Shown piece by piece: positions 29,430 to 37,895 of a stretch of 47,150 nt of DNA (positions within the stretch are counted from its first letter, which is position 1; the number at the start of each line of letters is the position of its first letter). The notes beneath the pieces were generated by a model, which saw nothing but the letters and a program-made list of their open reading frames with translations, searched no databases and was not told the origin of the DNA. Made by a program: the position numbers and the translations under genes. The DNA is from a bacterium (GTDB lineage: Bacteria > Auribacterota > UBA3054 > JAPLST01). The stretch spans positions 1 through 47,150 of the forward strand of contig JAOACZ010000119.1 in NCBI GenBank assembly GCA_026417575.1, given 5' to 3'.

Positions 29430-30973
29430 ACTCCTTCTCCTCTCTGCACGCTTTGCGCATGTTCCTCAAAGATCGGCCGCATTTGCTTGCTTAAGCTACA
29501 CTGCCGTGCGTAAAGCACGCTATACTTCTTAGCGTTTTCCGCGTCAGGCGTATGTCGCCCACGACCCATCTGCACCAGTCGATCGGTTAGCGCTGTTATT
29601 GGTCGAAACCCTTCTCGCTGGCACTCATACGCCCATAACGCCTGAATCGCCCCTCCCAATGCAGCTGCCTCCTCTATTTGCATCGTCACACATTCCACGT
29701 TGAAAACGTCCGCACAAATCTGCCGCCATAACGGGTTCTTCGCCCCACCTCCCGTCAGTCGTATCTGCGTCGGCTTCACCCCCAACTCCCGCATGCGCTC
29801 TAACCCATAGTTCATGCCTAACACCGCCCCCTCCATTGCCGCACGCGCCATATGTCCCGCAGTGAAGTTCTGCACCGTCAACCCATACCACACACCCCGC
29901 CCATGAGGCACGTTCGGTGTCCGCTCTCCTGTAAAATATGGCAGCAAAAGCACTCCCTCAGCACCCACTCCTACACGCCCCGCTAACCTCGTCAGCTCCT
30001 CCGTCGTCAACCCAAACGCCTGTTTCACCACCTCTGTGGATACTGTGCAGTTCATCACACACAACAACGGCAGCCATCCCCCGGTACTACTGCAAAATGC
30101 CGCTATTTCCCCTGCCCTCCGATCAATCACCGGCCGTTCCGCATACGCGAAGATTGTCCCCGACGTCCCTAAACTCGCCGTCACCACGCCAGGCCGTACA
30201 TTCCCCGTCCCAATCGCCGACATCATGTTGTCCCCTCCTCCCGTCGCCACGATGCAATCGCGCGACAGCCCCAACTCCTTCGCTACCTCCGCTCGCACCT
30301 TCCCCACCACCTCATGTGATTCTTGTAATGGTGGCAAACACTCCCGGAGGTCACGCTCTTCGTCAATCGCTCGCAACGCTGCCTCTGACCACCGCCGATG
30401 AACAACATCATAAAATGCTGTCCCTGACGCGTCCCCAGGTTCCATCACTGCCACACCTGTTAGCCAATAGTTGATGTAGTTATGTGGCAGTAAGATCAAC
30501 GCTAACCGCGCATAATTCTCCGGCTCGCGCTCCTTCAGCCAACGAATCTTCGATGCCGTAAACCCAGGCGGTATTGTGTTCCCAATCGTCCCAATTGTCT
30601 TCTTCACCCCACCCAGCCGGTTTATCAAATACTCACATTGCGCCGCCGTCGAGCTATCATTCCATAACTTCGCTCGCCGAATGACCCGCCCTTCCTTGTC
30701 CAGCGCCACCAGCCCGTGTTGTTGCCCCGATACTCCAATCCCTAACACTTGCTCAGGCTTTACCCTGCCCGCACGTACCACCGCGCACACGCTCGTCCGT
30801 ACCGCTCTCACCCAGTCTTGCGGGTCCTGCTCTCGCGACCCGTCCGGCCCTTCGTACAATCGGTACGTCGCCGACGCACTCGCACACACCCGCCCCGTGC
30901 CAATGTCCATTAACACCGCCTTCGTTGATTGCGTGCCACTGTCGATGCCAATGGTATACAGCTTCTCTTTCAT
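29426..30973 (-). CDS. xylB: Xylulokinase (FGGY family)
   Basis: A 515-residue FGGY kinase that phosphorylates D-xylulose for entry into the pentose phosphate pathway. The N-terminal phosphate loop is IGIDSGTQSTKAV; GVSGQQHGLV and AKLWNDSSTAAQ are xylulokinase signatures; the catalytic Asp is in GGGDNMMSAIG; the C-terminal nucleotide site includes RLTGGGAKNPLW. The ATG at 30973 lies 4 bases after the yicC stop; an in-frame start at 31015 would add 14 residues inside yicC. No xylose isomerase or transporter is nearby, so its presence in an envelope-glycan operon is odd. A related pentulose or sugar-alcohol substrate cannot be excluded. Confidence 0.92.
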   Translation of the reverse strand: MKEKLYTIGIDSGTQSTKAVLMDIGTGRVCASASATYRLYEGPDGSREQDPQDWVRAVRTSVCAVVRAGRVKPEQVLGIGVSGQQHGLVALDKEGRVIRRAKLWNDSSTAAQCEYLINRLGGVKKTIGTIGNTIPPGFTASKIRWLKEREPENYARLALILLPHNYINYWLTGVAVMEPGDASGTAFYDVVHRRWSEAALRAIDEERDLRECLPPLQESHEVVGKVRAEVAKELGLSRDCIVATGGGDNMMSAIGTGNVRPGVVTASLGTSGTIFAYAERPVIDRRAGEIAAFCSSTGGWLPLLCVMNCTVSTEVVKQAFGLTTEELTRLAGRVGVGAEGVLLLPYFTGERTPNVPHGRGVWYGLTVQNFTAGHMARAAMEGAVLGMNYGLERMRELGVKPTQIRLTGGGAKNPLWRQICADVFNVECVTMQIEEAAALGGAIQALWAYECQREGFRPITALTDRLVQMGRGRHTPDAENAKKYSVLYARQCSLSKQMRPIFEEHAQSVQRGEGV

Positions 30974-30977
30974 ACAC

Positions 30978-31859
30978 TCATTCAATGTTTTGAGCCTGCT
31001 CACGCATTTTCTCAAGCTCCTCTTTGATTGTCACTACGTGATTCGCTATCTCCGCGCAGTTCGCCTTGTTCCCTGCTGTTGTCGCCTCACGAAACAACTC
31101 TTGAAGTAAAAAGTCAATTCGCCGCCCGGCGCTCTCTTCTCCACGCAACGCCGCCTCCAGCTGCTCAAGGTGGCTCCGAGCGCGCGTCAACTCCTCCGTG
31201 ATGTCCACCCGGTCAGCAGCCAACCCACATTCTATCGCTAGCCGTGCGCGATCTGTTTCGACCCCGCATTCCTTTGCCATTTCGTCAATCCGTTGCGCTA
31301 AACGCCTCTTCACCCGTGCCACCACCCGCGGCGCCACCCGCGCCACCCGCTCAAATTCTCGCCCCACACGCCGCGCCCGCCGCATTAAATCCCGCGTCAA
31401 CACTACCCCCTCCCGCCGCCGTGCCGCCAACAACCTGTTTAACGCCCGCTCTAATGCCGCACACACCAGTGCCCCTAACGCCGGCGCGTGTAATATAGGT
31501 TCTTCACTCCGAATCACCCCCGGTATCCGTAACAACGTGTCCATCGTTATCTCCCCCGAAACATCTGCTACCCGCGCCGCCCTCCGTAGCTGCGCCGCCG
31601 CACGCGCTAACACGTTCTCATCCAGCACATACGCCTCCGCCTTCCGCGCCGGACTCACTGCCACCTGTACCGTCACTTGCCCGCGCGTAACACGTTCCTT
31701 CACCCGCTCCCGGATCGTTCCCTCCAACCCCGCTAGCTCCCGCGGTAGGTTCACCCGTATGTCCAAATACCGACTGTTTACGCTGCGCACCTCTACCTCC
31801 GCCACGCCCGCCCGCGAAGCCGCGCGCCCCGCTCCAAAACCTGTCATTGAGACCATCAT
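30978..31859 (-). CDS. yicC: YicC-family endoribonuclease
   Basis: A 293-residue member of the YicC/YloC family, which in E. coli degrades the RyhB small RNA. The N-terminal domain begins VSMTGFGAG and has VRSVNSRYLDIRVNLP; the C-terminal domain has RRIDFLLQELFREATTAGNK, where metal-binding residues lie. A basic, Arg-rich middle region (~130-215) fits RNA binding. The ATG at 31859 follows AGGTGA; a GTG at 31865 is also in frame. It is the first gene of the long - strand run. Confidence 0.92.
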   Translation of the reverse strand: MMVSMTGFGAGRAASRAGVAEVEVRSVNSRYLDIRVNLPRELAGLEGTIRERVKERVTRGQVTVQVAVSPARKAEAYVLDENVLARAAAQLRRAARVADVSGEITMDTLLRIPGVIRSEEPILHAPALGALVCAALERALNRLLAARRREGVVLTRDLMRRARRVGREFERVARVAPRVVARVKRRLAQRIDEMAKECGVETDRARLAIECGLAADRVDITEELTRARSHLEQLEAALRGEESAGRRIDFLLQELFREATTAGNKANCAEIANHVVTIKEELEKMREQAQNIE

Positions 31860-31884
31860 CGTCACGTCACCTTTTTCCCCGCAA

Positions 31885-31913
31885 GTATATCATTCCCACC
31901 TCCAAAACGCAAC
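31885..31913 (-). promoter_or_regulatory. Sigma-70 promoter of the yicC-led operon
   Basis: On the - strand TTGCGT (31913-31908), a 17-base spacer and TATACT (31890-31885). The predicted start near 31878 gives a ~19-base leader with AGGTGA. Downstream gene spacings are mostly overlaps or a few bases (the longest gap is 57 bases at 28308-28364), so this promoter could serve all genes to 20615. Confidence 0.65.
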
Positions 31914-31986
31914 AAACATTGCAGTTTTATGAATTTCTGCCCACGCCTATCAAATTACCTCCGCACCTTCGCCACACTACTCGGCC

Positions 31987-33738
31987 CTAACCAAACTCCT
32001 TCATCAACTCTTCACGCCCCGCTCGGCGTAATGCCTCGATCACATACTTCCTGTTCTCCCCTTTGTACCATTGCACCAACGCCTTCTGCAGCCGAACTTC
32101 CCGCCCCTTCGGCACGTGAATCCTCGCACCTGTCTCATAATCCCTTCCTGTAAAATACATGCACGTACTCACTGTCATCGGTGTTGGAGTAAACTCTTGC
32201 ACCTGGTCCACTTTCAGGTTGCGGCGCTTTAAATACCGTGCTAACTCAATCGCGTCATTCAACGTCGTCCCAGGATGCCCGACTAATATGTACGGCACCA
32301 CCCGCTGCTTCTTCCCTGCTCGCCGGCTGTACTCCGTAAACCGCTCAACAAACTCCTCATACACTTCAATCCCCGGCTTCCCCATCAGCTTCAGCGGCAC
32401 CGGTTGCGTGTGCTCCGGCGCCAACTTTAGTTGACCGCCAACGTACTTCTCAGCCAGCTCCCGGATGTACCAGTCGTCCTCAAGCGCTAAGTCATGACGT
32501 ACCCCAGAAGCAACAAAAACTTTCCGCACCCCCGGCACCTTCTTCAATGCCTCTAAAACGCGCAAATGCGCCGTATGGTCGCTCACCAAGTACGCACATC
32601 GCTCCGGAAACAAACACGACCTTCGCCCACATCTCATGCTCATCCCCCGCCTGCACCGCATTCCATACATGTTCGCCGTAGGACCTCCCACATCCGTGAT
32701 CACCCCGCTGAAGCCTTCGTCCGCCGCCATCCGCTCTGCTTCAGCAACAAGCGACGCTTCACTGCGTGATTGGATCGTCTTCCCCTGGTGCATGGCCAAC
32801 GCACAAAAATGACACCCCCCAAAACACCCACGATGCGAAACCATCGAGTCTTTGATCTGTTCGTATGCCGGGATCCGCTCTTTGTAACTCGGATGCGGTC
32901 GCCGCGCAAACGGTAATGCGTAAATTGCATCCAGTTCCTCTGTCGTAAATGGAGCCGCAGGAGGATTATGCCGCAAATATCGCCCCCCATGCGGCATGTA
33001 TAGCACCTGCTCCTCATAACGCGATCGAACAAGATGGTCGTACTCAAAAAATGCCCCCGCCTCCCGCACCTTCTCAAATGGTGGTAACAATACTGCGTCC
33101 CGTACCCTAATCTCTCGCGTCGTCGTGACCACTCCCCTCGTATCGGCCAGCTCCTCAATCTCTTTCCCCGCTGCCAACCCACGCGCTAGTTCCAGCACAC
33201 CCCGCTCCCCCATCCCGTACACCAGCGCATCTGCTTTCGCATCCAACAAAACCGAATTGCGCACCGTGTCACTCCAGTAGTCGTAATGCGGCAAACGCCG
33301 TAAGCTCGCTTCAATACCCCCTAGCACGATCCTCACTCCTTTAAAACATCGCCGCAGCATCTGCGCATAAATCACACATGCGCGGTCCGGTCGCTTCCCT
33401 GCTCGCCCACCAGGAGTAAACGCATCATCATGCCGCAGCTTCCGCTGCGCAGTGTAGTGACACACCATCGAATCAAGATTCCCCGCAGTCACACCAAAAA
33501 ACAACCGCGGTCGCCCTAAAACCATGAACGCACTCGGATCCCGCCAGTCTGGCTGCGCTATTATCCCCGTCCGATACCCAGCCCCCACTAACACCCGCCC
33601 TATCACCGCTGCCCCAAACGCTGGATGATCTACGTACGCATCGCCCGTGACTATGATCACGTCAAGTTCTTCCCACCCCAACCTCGCACACTCCGCCAGC
33701 GTCATCGGCAGAAACGCCGGTTGTTCCAATCCCCTCAC
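31987..33738 (-). CDS. ygiQ: YgiQ-family radical SAM protein
   Basis: A 583-residue protein of the YgiQ (UPF0313) family, function unknown. The N-terminal domain has EELDVIIVTGDAYVDHPAFG, and the radical SAM cluster motif CFGGCHFC (CxxxCxxC) follows HRG in the centre. The C-terminus contains RNLKVDQVQEFTPTPMTVST...YFTG, the family signature. The start is taken as GTG 33738, which overlaps the DUF190 stop as GTGA and begins RGLEQPAFLPM, as in relatives that start shortly before FLPM. Frame-open sequence upstream overlaps the DUF190 gene and is unlikely to be translated. Confidence 0.92.
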   Translation of the reverse strand: MRGLEQPAFLPMTLAECARLGWEELDVIIVTGDAYVDHPAFGAAVIGRVLVGAGYRTGIIAQPDWRDPSAFMVLGRPRLFFGVTAGNLDSMVCHYTAQRKLRHDDAFTPGGRAGKRPDRACVIYAQMLRRCFKGVRIVLGGIEASLRRLPHYDYWSDTVRNSVLLDAKADALVYGMGERGVLELARGLAAGKEIEELADTRGVVTTTREIRVRDAVLLPPFEKVREAGAFFEYDHLVRSRYEEQVLYMPHGGRYLRHNPPAAPFTTEELDAIYALPFARRPHPSYKERIPAYEQIKDSMVSHRGCFGGCHFCALAMHQGKTIQSRSEASLVAEAERMAADEGFSGVITDVGGPTANMYGMRCRRGMSMRCGRRSCLFPERCAYLVSDHTAHLRVLEALKKVPGVRKVFVASGVRHDLALEDDWYIRELAEKYVGGQLKLAPEHTQPVPLKLMGKPGIEVYEEFVERFTEYSRRAGKKQRVVPYILVGHPGTTLNDAIELARYLKRRNLKVDQVQEFTPTPMTVSTCMYFTGRDYETGARIHVPKGREVRLQKALVQWYKGENRKYVIEALRRAGREELMKEFG

Positions 33739-34112
33739 CCCTGTCCCACCCTCCTCGCCGATGCCCTCGGCGAATGCAAATACCGAATTATCTGTACCCG
33801 TTCCATCGTCACTAACCCCCCACAATCGGCTCCATCAATCAGCTCATGCAGCCGTGGCAAAAAACTAGTAATCCTGTCCTCTCGGTCAACTATCTCTACC
33901 ACAATCGGTAAATCTGATGATAAATCAAGCAGCTTCGCCGACCGTATCCGACTCGCCGCCCCAAACCCTAACATCCCTCGCCACACCGTCGCCCCAGCTA
34001 AACCTGCCTCCCGCGCCGCCTGCACGATCGCCTCAAAAAGCGGCTTGTGATGTACCTTGTCTGCCTCCCCAATGAAAACCCGCACCAATAACGCCTCGCC
34101 CTTTAGTTCCAT
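33735..34112 (-). CDS. DUF190 protein (CrcB-associated)
   Basis: A 125-residue DUF190 protein. The core begins LKGEALLVRVFIGEADKVHHKPLFE, then GLAGATVWRGMLGFG, LSSDLPIVVEIVD and GGLVTMERVQIIRY, the standard pattern of this GlnB-like fold. DUF190 genes commonly accompany crcB, as here, and may regulate fluoride export; the biochemical role is not established. GGAGTGAGGG precedes the ATG at 34112. It overlaps crcB by 10 bases upstream and ygiQ by 4 bases downstream. Confidence 0.9.
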   Translation of the reverse strand: MELKGEALLVRVFIGEADKVHHKPLFEAIVQAAREAGLAGATVWRGMLGFGAASRIRSAKLLDLSSDLPIVVEIVDREDRITSFLPRLHELIDGADCGGLVTMERVQIIRYLHSPRASARRVGQG

Positions 34113-34513
34113 AGTACCCTCACTCCTGCCATGATCGTACTCCACGCCAAACGCCCTGCAACGAACGATACACACGAACCCACCACCGTTCCACCACCAT
34201 ACCACATCGCATAGTAGTACTCTCGTGATCGCACCATTTCCAGAAGTTCGTACACAAATGACGACATCGTCGTAAAACCTCCACAAAACCCCGTCGCGAA
34301 CAGTAGTCGCATCTCCGGCGTCAGCCACGCCACCCGCTCCGACCAATCTATCACCACCCCCAGCACAAAACACCCTGTAACATTCACAACCAACGTTCCC
34401 ACCGGCCAGCTCTCAACGTAACGTTGCAGCAGCACGCTCATACTGTACCGCATTATCGCTCCTACACACCCCCCTAATCCTACGTACGCTATCTTCAGTA
34501 CACTCCCAGACAT
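34103..34513 (-). CDS. crcB: Fluoride ion channel CrcB (Fluc)
   Basis: A 136-residue, four-helix Fluc channel that lets fluoride leave the cell. Motifs: GGCVGAIMRY near the N-terminus, GTLVVNVTGCFVLG (the conserved Asn in helix 2) and GFCGGFTTMSSFVYE (helix 3 break with sodium and Phe-box residues). Fluc functions as an antiparallel dimer. GGGGAGAAG lies upstream. The short upstream gap has no sequence resembling a fluoride riboswitch. Confidence 0.95.
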   Translation of the reverse strand: MSGSVLKIAYVGLGGCVGAIMRYSMSVLLQRYVESWPVGTLVVNVTGCFVLGVVIDWSERVAWLTPEMRLLFATGFCGGFTTMSSFVYELLEMVRSREYYYAMWYGGGTVVGSCVSFVAGRLAWSTIMAGVRVLWN

Positions 34514-34566
34514 CTGTCACTCTTCTCCCCAGCTTCCGTGCCTTTTCCGCACTCGCCAGCCTCGCT

Positions 34567-35268
34567 CTACCGCTGCAACCGTAACCGTATCAATGTAAAT
34601 AGGTACGATACCATGAACACAAAGAGGTTCCTCTTCGTCTTGCCAAACATCCGCTGCTTGAACGAAAATGGCACCTCTACGATCCGTACCCCAGGATTCT
34701 CCCGGCTAATCTTGTAAAGCATCTCCTCCACAATATCAAAATTGTCACAACGTAACGACAAGCCCTTCACTAACTCCGCACGATACAACTTGAAATTGTT
34801 CGAAACGTCCTTGCACCGCAATCCTAACACTACCCGATACACCACATTGACCACGTGACTCATGAAAACCAGCACCCTATTGTTCTCTGTGTACCCTCCC
34901 GGCACGTACCGCGACGCTATCACAACGTCCTTCCCCTCACGTTCCGCCAATAACTGCGGAATGAACTCCGGTGTGTGCGAACCATCCCCATCCATAAACA
35001 GTATCCACACTCCACGCGCCTCAGCTAACCCTGTCCGTATCGCGTCTCCAAACTTATCGCTCCCTCGACGCGCAATGTAACTCACCCCCCATTCCCGACA
35101 CACCTCTCGCGTGTTATCCAGCGGCTTCTGTGTATCTATCACTAGCACTTCATACGTCAACCCACTCCCGTTCAGCGTCGCCTTAAGTCGCGGCAGCAAC
35201 ACCCGCAAATTCTCCTCCTCGTGATACGCCGGTATCACCACACTCAGCTCAGGCCTCTCCGCGTTCAC
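34567..35268 (-). CDS. Glycosyltransferase family 2 (dolichyl-phosphate mannosyltransferase-like)
   Basis: A 233-residue single-domain GT2 enzyme similar to DPM1-type transferases: LSVVIPAYHEEENL, the metal motif FMDGDGSHTPE, ASRYVPGG and a C-terminal KQRMFGKTKRN patch. A short hydrophobic end may touch the membrane, but the long membrane helices of ArnC are absent. It should load a sugar on polyprenyl phosphate or on a glycan. The GTG start follows GGAGGCGC and overlaps the tyvelose-epimerase-like gene by 20 bases. Confidence 0.88.
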   Translation of the reverse strand: MNAERPELSVVIPAYHEEENLRVLLPRLKATLNGSGLTYEVLVIDTQKPLDNTREVCREWGVSYIARRGSDKFGDAIRTGLAEARGVWILFMDGDGSHTPEFIPQLLAEREGKDVVIASRYVPGGYTENNRVLVFMSHVVNVVYRVVLGLRCKDVSNNFKLYRAELVKGLSLRCDNFDIVEEMLYKISRENPGVRIVEVPFSFKQRMFGKTKRNLFVFMVSYLFTLIRLRLQR

Positions 35269-36283
35269 GCGCCTCCATCCATCTGATCATCGCATTTATA
35301 CCCGTGATCTTGTCTACCACAGGCCTCCATGACAATAATTCCTCCGCCTTCCGTATACACGCAATAAACACTTTCTGATCACTCGGTCGCCACGCTTCTG
35401 ACCTGTACCTCAGCTTCACTCCAAGTACCTCCTCTAAGTGTGCAAATAACTCTAATAGCGACATGCTGTTGCTCACACCTCCTCCGATATTGAACACCTC
35501 TCCGCTAATGTCATTGATCCGTTCCAGAGCCGCAAAATAGCATCTCACCAGATCGTCAGCAAACAGTACGTCCCGTACCTGCTTCCCATTCCCTGCTATC
35601 GTAAACGGCTCTCGCTCCGGATTCCGCCGCACCTCCAGCGCTTGCTGCACAAACCATCCCACCCACCCCTGGTCAAATGTCGCAAATTGCCGCTCACCAA
35701 ATATCGTCGAATGTCGAAATACCACCGTCCGCAGTCCATACATTTTCGCATAGTCCACCACGTACTGGTCCGCCGCACCCTTCGAACACCCGTACGGCGT
35801 GCTTAGTGCCAGTGGCGTCTCTTCACCAAAACCCTCAGGAAAGTCTCGCGCTACGTACCGCGTTGCCGTCTCCTCGTACGCCACCCACGATAAGTCCCCA
35901 TACACCTTGTTCGTCGATGAGTACAAAAACCCTGCCCCCCGCGCATACTCCCGCACCGCCTCCAATAAGTGAAACGTGCCCACCACATTCGTCTCAAAGT
36001 CTCGCCGTGGGTCGCGTAACGCCGCCGTCATCGCCACCTGCCCCGCCAAATGGATCACCCCATCCGGCTTCACCGCCCGCACTACACCCTCCACATCGTT
36101 CCGATTCCGAATGTCCCCATAGTGAAACCTCACCCCGCCATGCGCCTGCAGCCACGCCAGATTCTCTCCACTCCCCCACCGCGATAGATTGTCAAATACA
36201 TGCACTTCATCCCCACGCAATCTCGCCGCATGCGCCACATTCGTTCCAACAAATCCACACCCTCCTGTAATCAGCAGCCTCAT
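35249..36283 (-). CDS. CDP-paratose/tyvelose 2-epimerase-like SDR
   Basis: A 344-residue extended SDR. The Rossmann motif is LITGGCGFVGTNVA, the catalytic YxxxK is YGCSK, and STNKVYGD and FRHSTIFGERQFATFDQGWVGWF are signatures I associate with CDP-tyvelose 2-epimerase (RfbE). The expected reaction is C2 inversion of CDP-paratose to CDP-tyvelose, or of a related sugar nucleotide. The ATG at 36283 shares one base with the stop of the upstream gene; a GTG three bases earlier would also work. The other CDP-dideoxyhexose enzymes are not in the window. Confidence 0.85.
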   Translation of the reverse strand: MRLLITGGCGFVGTNVAHAARLRGDEVHVFDNLSRWGSGENLAWLQAHGGVRFHYGDIRNRNDVEGVVRAVKPDGVIHLAGQVAMTAALRDPRRDFETNVVGTFHLLEAVREYARGAGFLYSSTNKVYGDLSWVAYEETATRYVARDFPEGFGEETPLALSTPYGCSKGAADQYVVDYAKMYGLRTVVFRHSTIFGERQFATFDQGWVGWFVQQALEVRRNPEREPFTIAGNGKQVRDVLFADDLVRCYFAALERINDISGEVFNIGGGVSNSMSLLELFAHLEEVLGVKLRYRSEAWRPSDQKVFIACIRKAEELLSWRPVVDKITGINAMIRWMEARERGEA

Positions 36284-37176
36284 CACTCCATCCGCCTCCG
36301 TTCCTCTTCTATCGTCAGCCGCAACCCCGTCTCTAAGTCTATCCGACTCTCCCAGCCTAACGCACGTAAACTCCGCGTGTCCGCTCGCACCTCCATAACC
36401 TCGTTCGGCCGATATGGAAGCGCCCCAAAGCGTAACTCCGTCTCTGTATTACCAGTAAGTTCCTTCACTAACTCCACTAGCCTTCGTACCGTCACCGCCT
36501 CATTACTCCCTACCTCGTATTGGTAAAACCCGTTCCCCCACTCGCTCGCCTTCCCTATCAGCGTCATAAACGCCGCAACTACATCGCTTATGTAGATAAA
36601 ATCACGCTTCTGCTCCCCCTTCGTCAAGTCCAAGTGCCCTTCCGCACGCAGTAACGCCTGAATCACAAACGTTACAAACTTCGTCGGATCATCCCCCGGT
36701 CCGTAAAAATGCTCCAACGCCACATTCACACACACCCGCTCGTCCGCAAACCGCTCAAGCCAATCCTTAAATTGCTGCTTCGACAGCGAATACGCACTCA
36801 CCCGCTTGTCTAATATCGTGTCCGTGTTGATAAACATCGGCGCTCCCTTCGTCCGCCGCGTCAAATATAACAACCTCAATGGCAACAGAAGATTCGCCTC
36901 AATGATCCGCAATGGATCGCTGTCCTTTCGCCCATAGTCCGTCGCACAATGCAAAATCACATCCGGCTCACATTCTTCAATTATCTCCTCTAGTCTCCCC
37001 CGATCCAAATCGTAAAACCTTAGCCGCGCCTGCACATCTGCTAGCCGATCCATCCGCGAAAACGACCGCTTCAACACCACCACCTCGTTCCCTCCCTCAA
37101 GGAGTGCTCGTGCCATGTGGCTTCCTAAAAATCCTGTCCCGCCCGTCAGCAGTATTCTCTTCTTACCAGTGTTCAT
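36283..37176 (-). CDS. NAD(P)-dependent SDR, CDP-abequose synthase-like
   Basis: A 297-residue extended SDR resembling RfbJ-type CDP-abequose/paratose synthases: LLTGGTGFLGSHMA, DVILHCATDYGR, the catalytic YSLSK, EHFYGPGDDPTKFV and GEQKRDFIYISDVV. It would reduce a 4-keto sugar nucleotide. With the following epimerase and GT2 it forms a three-gene sugar-nucleotide unit with overlapping genes. Its promoter is an extended -10 box whose predicted start lies only ~8 bases before the ATG, leaving no room for a ribosome site. Confidence 0.82.
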   Translation of the reverse strand: MNTGKKRILLTGGTGFLGSHMARALLEGGNEVVVLKRSFSRMDRLADVQARLRFYDLDRGRLEEIIEECEPDVILHCATDYGRKDSDPLRIIEANLLLPLRLLYLTRRTKGAPMFINTDTILDKRVSAYSLSKQQFKDWLERFADERVCVNVALEHFYGPGDDPTKFVTFVIQALLRAEGHLDLTKGEQKRDFIYISDVVAAFMTLIGKASEWGNGFYQYEVGSNEAVTVRRLVELVKELTGNTETELRFGALPYRPNEVMEVRADTRSLRALGWESRIDLETGLRLTIEEERRRME

Positions 37177-37190
37177 AACATCGCGCCCAG

Positions 37191-37199
37191 ATTATACCA
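37191..37199 (-). promoter_or_regulatory. Extended -10 promoter of the deoxysugar operon
   Basis: TGGTATAAT on the - strand, with a TGn extension and a perfect -10 hexamer, ending 14 bases before the ATG at 37176. No -35 hexamer is seen at the expected spacing. The rest of the divergent region (37200-37481) holds nothing recognisable and is extremely C-rich (33 C, 6 G in 37201-37260). Confidence 0.6.
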
Positions 37200-37481
37200 T
37201 TTCCCCCACACCGGCCGCCAGCTCCTCCCTCCTCCATTCCGCAACCTTCACCACCAAGCTTGCACTCTTTGACCTCGTTCTCCCACGCATTTGCACTGTG
37301 TGATAATCATCGCCATCCCCCGCCGTACGCAACACTTGTCATGCATCAGCACTAACGTCATCACCCATCCCTCGCTTTCCTCTTGCCACTCCTGCTTTTC
37401 ATGCACGATCGCCTACATCGCGCTTACGCCCATGCCCTCTCCCCACCTCCTCTTTTCTCGTTCTTTCATCTACTTGGCTCA

Positions 37482-37510
37482 TTGACCTTTTCATTACCTT
37501 TCGCTATAAT
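37482..37510 (+). promoter_or_regulatory. Sigma-70 promoter of the HU-argC operon
   Basis: TTGACC (37482-37487), a 17-base spacer and perfect TATAAT (37505-37510). The predicted start near 37517 gives a ~79-base leader with a strong AGAGGAGG (37584-37591) 4 bases before the HU start codon. It is the only evident promoter for the tightly packed genes that follow to corA. Confidence 0.85.
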
Positions 37511-37517
37511 GATCACC

Positions 37518-37535
37518 GTTATTACCTTAAATAAC
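37518..37535. promoter_or_regulatory. Inverted repeat at the HU transcription start
   Basis: GTTATT and AATAAC are perfect 6-base arms around a 6-base centre, immediately downstream of the predicted +1. It may be an operator for a repressor, or a weak 5' hairpin in the leader. The binding factor is unknown. Confidence 0.35.
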
Positions 37536-37595
37536 ATCCGCTGCGTGAAGTAGTTACCATCACCACGCCGCTGACTTTATTGCAGAGGAGGCTTT

Positions 37596-37895
37596 ATGCC
37601 GCAGACCGTCACCAAAAAAGAATTGGTTGAGCATATCGCGCAAACGCTCAATCACGACGTCGCCTTGGTTCGCGACATCCTTCAAGCTACGTTTGATGCC
37701 CTCTCGGAGTACCTCGTTGAGGGCCGACGCATCGAGCTTCGTAACTTCGGTGTCTTCTCTGTCAAGCGGCGCCGACCACGTGTCGGTCGCAACCCCAATA
37801 AACCAGAAATTGATATCAAAATCCCCGCCGTCCTTGTCCCCGTCTTCAAGCCGGGCAAACTCCTCAAACAACGCGTCCGAAAAGGAAAAGCATGA
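37596..37895 (+). CDS. HU/IHF-family DNA-binding protein
   Basis: A 99-residue nucleoid protein. It begins PQTVTKKELVEHIAQ, has the dimerisation helices, the GRRIELRNFGVFSVKRR strand, and the DNA-binding arm VGRNPNKPEIDIKIPA followed by VPVFKPGKLLKQRV. The first dipeptides and length fit either HU or IHF; HU is preferred without partner information. It has the best ribosome site of the + strand genes. Its stop overlaps argC by 4 bases (ATGA), an uncommon pairing. Confidence 0.95.
   Translation: MPQTVTKKELVEHIAQTLNHDVALVRDILQATFDALSEYLVEGRRIELRNFGVFSVKRRRPRVGRNPNKPEIDIKIPAVLVPVFKPGKLLKQRVRKGKA

Noticed and set aside
32700-33182. 160-residue - strand open frame rich in Arg/Trp/His
   Set aside because: It lies wholly inside ygiQ, including its cluster-binding region, in a shadow frame.
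34514-34566. Fluoride riboswitch upstream of crcB
   Set aside because: The 53-base gap is short and does not show the conserved crcB-motif pseudoknot sequences.
37269-37307. TTGACC with a downstream GATAAT as a promoter
   Set aside because: The spacing is 27 bases, too long for sigma-70.
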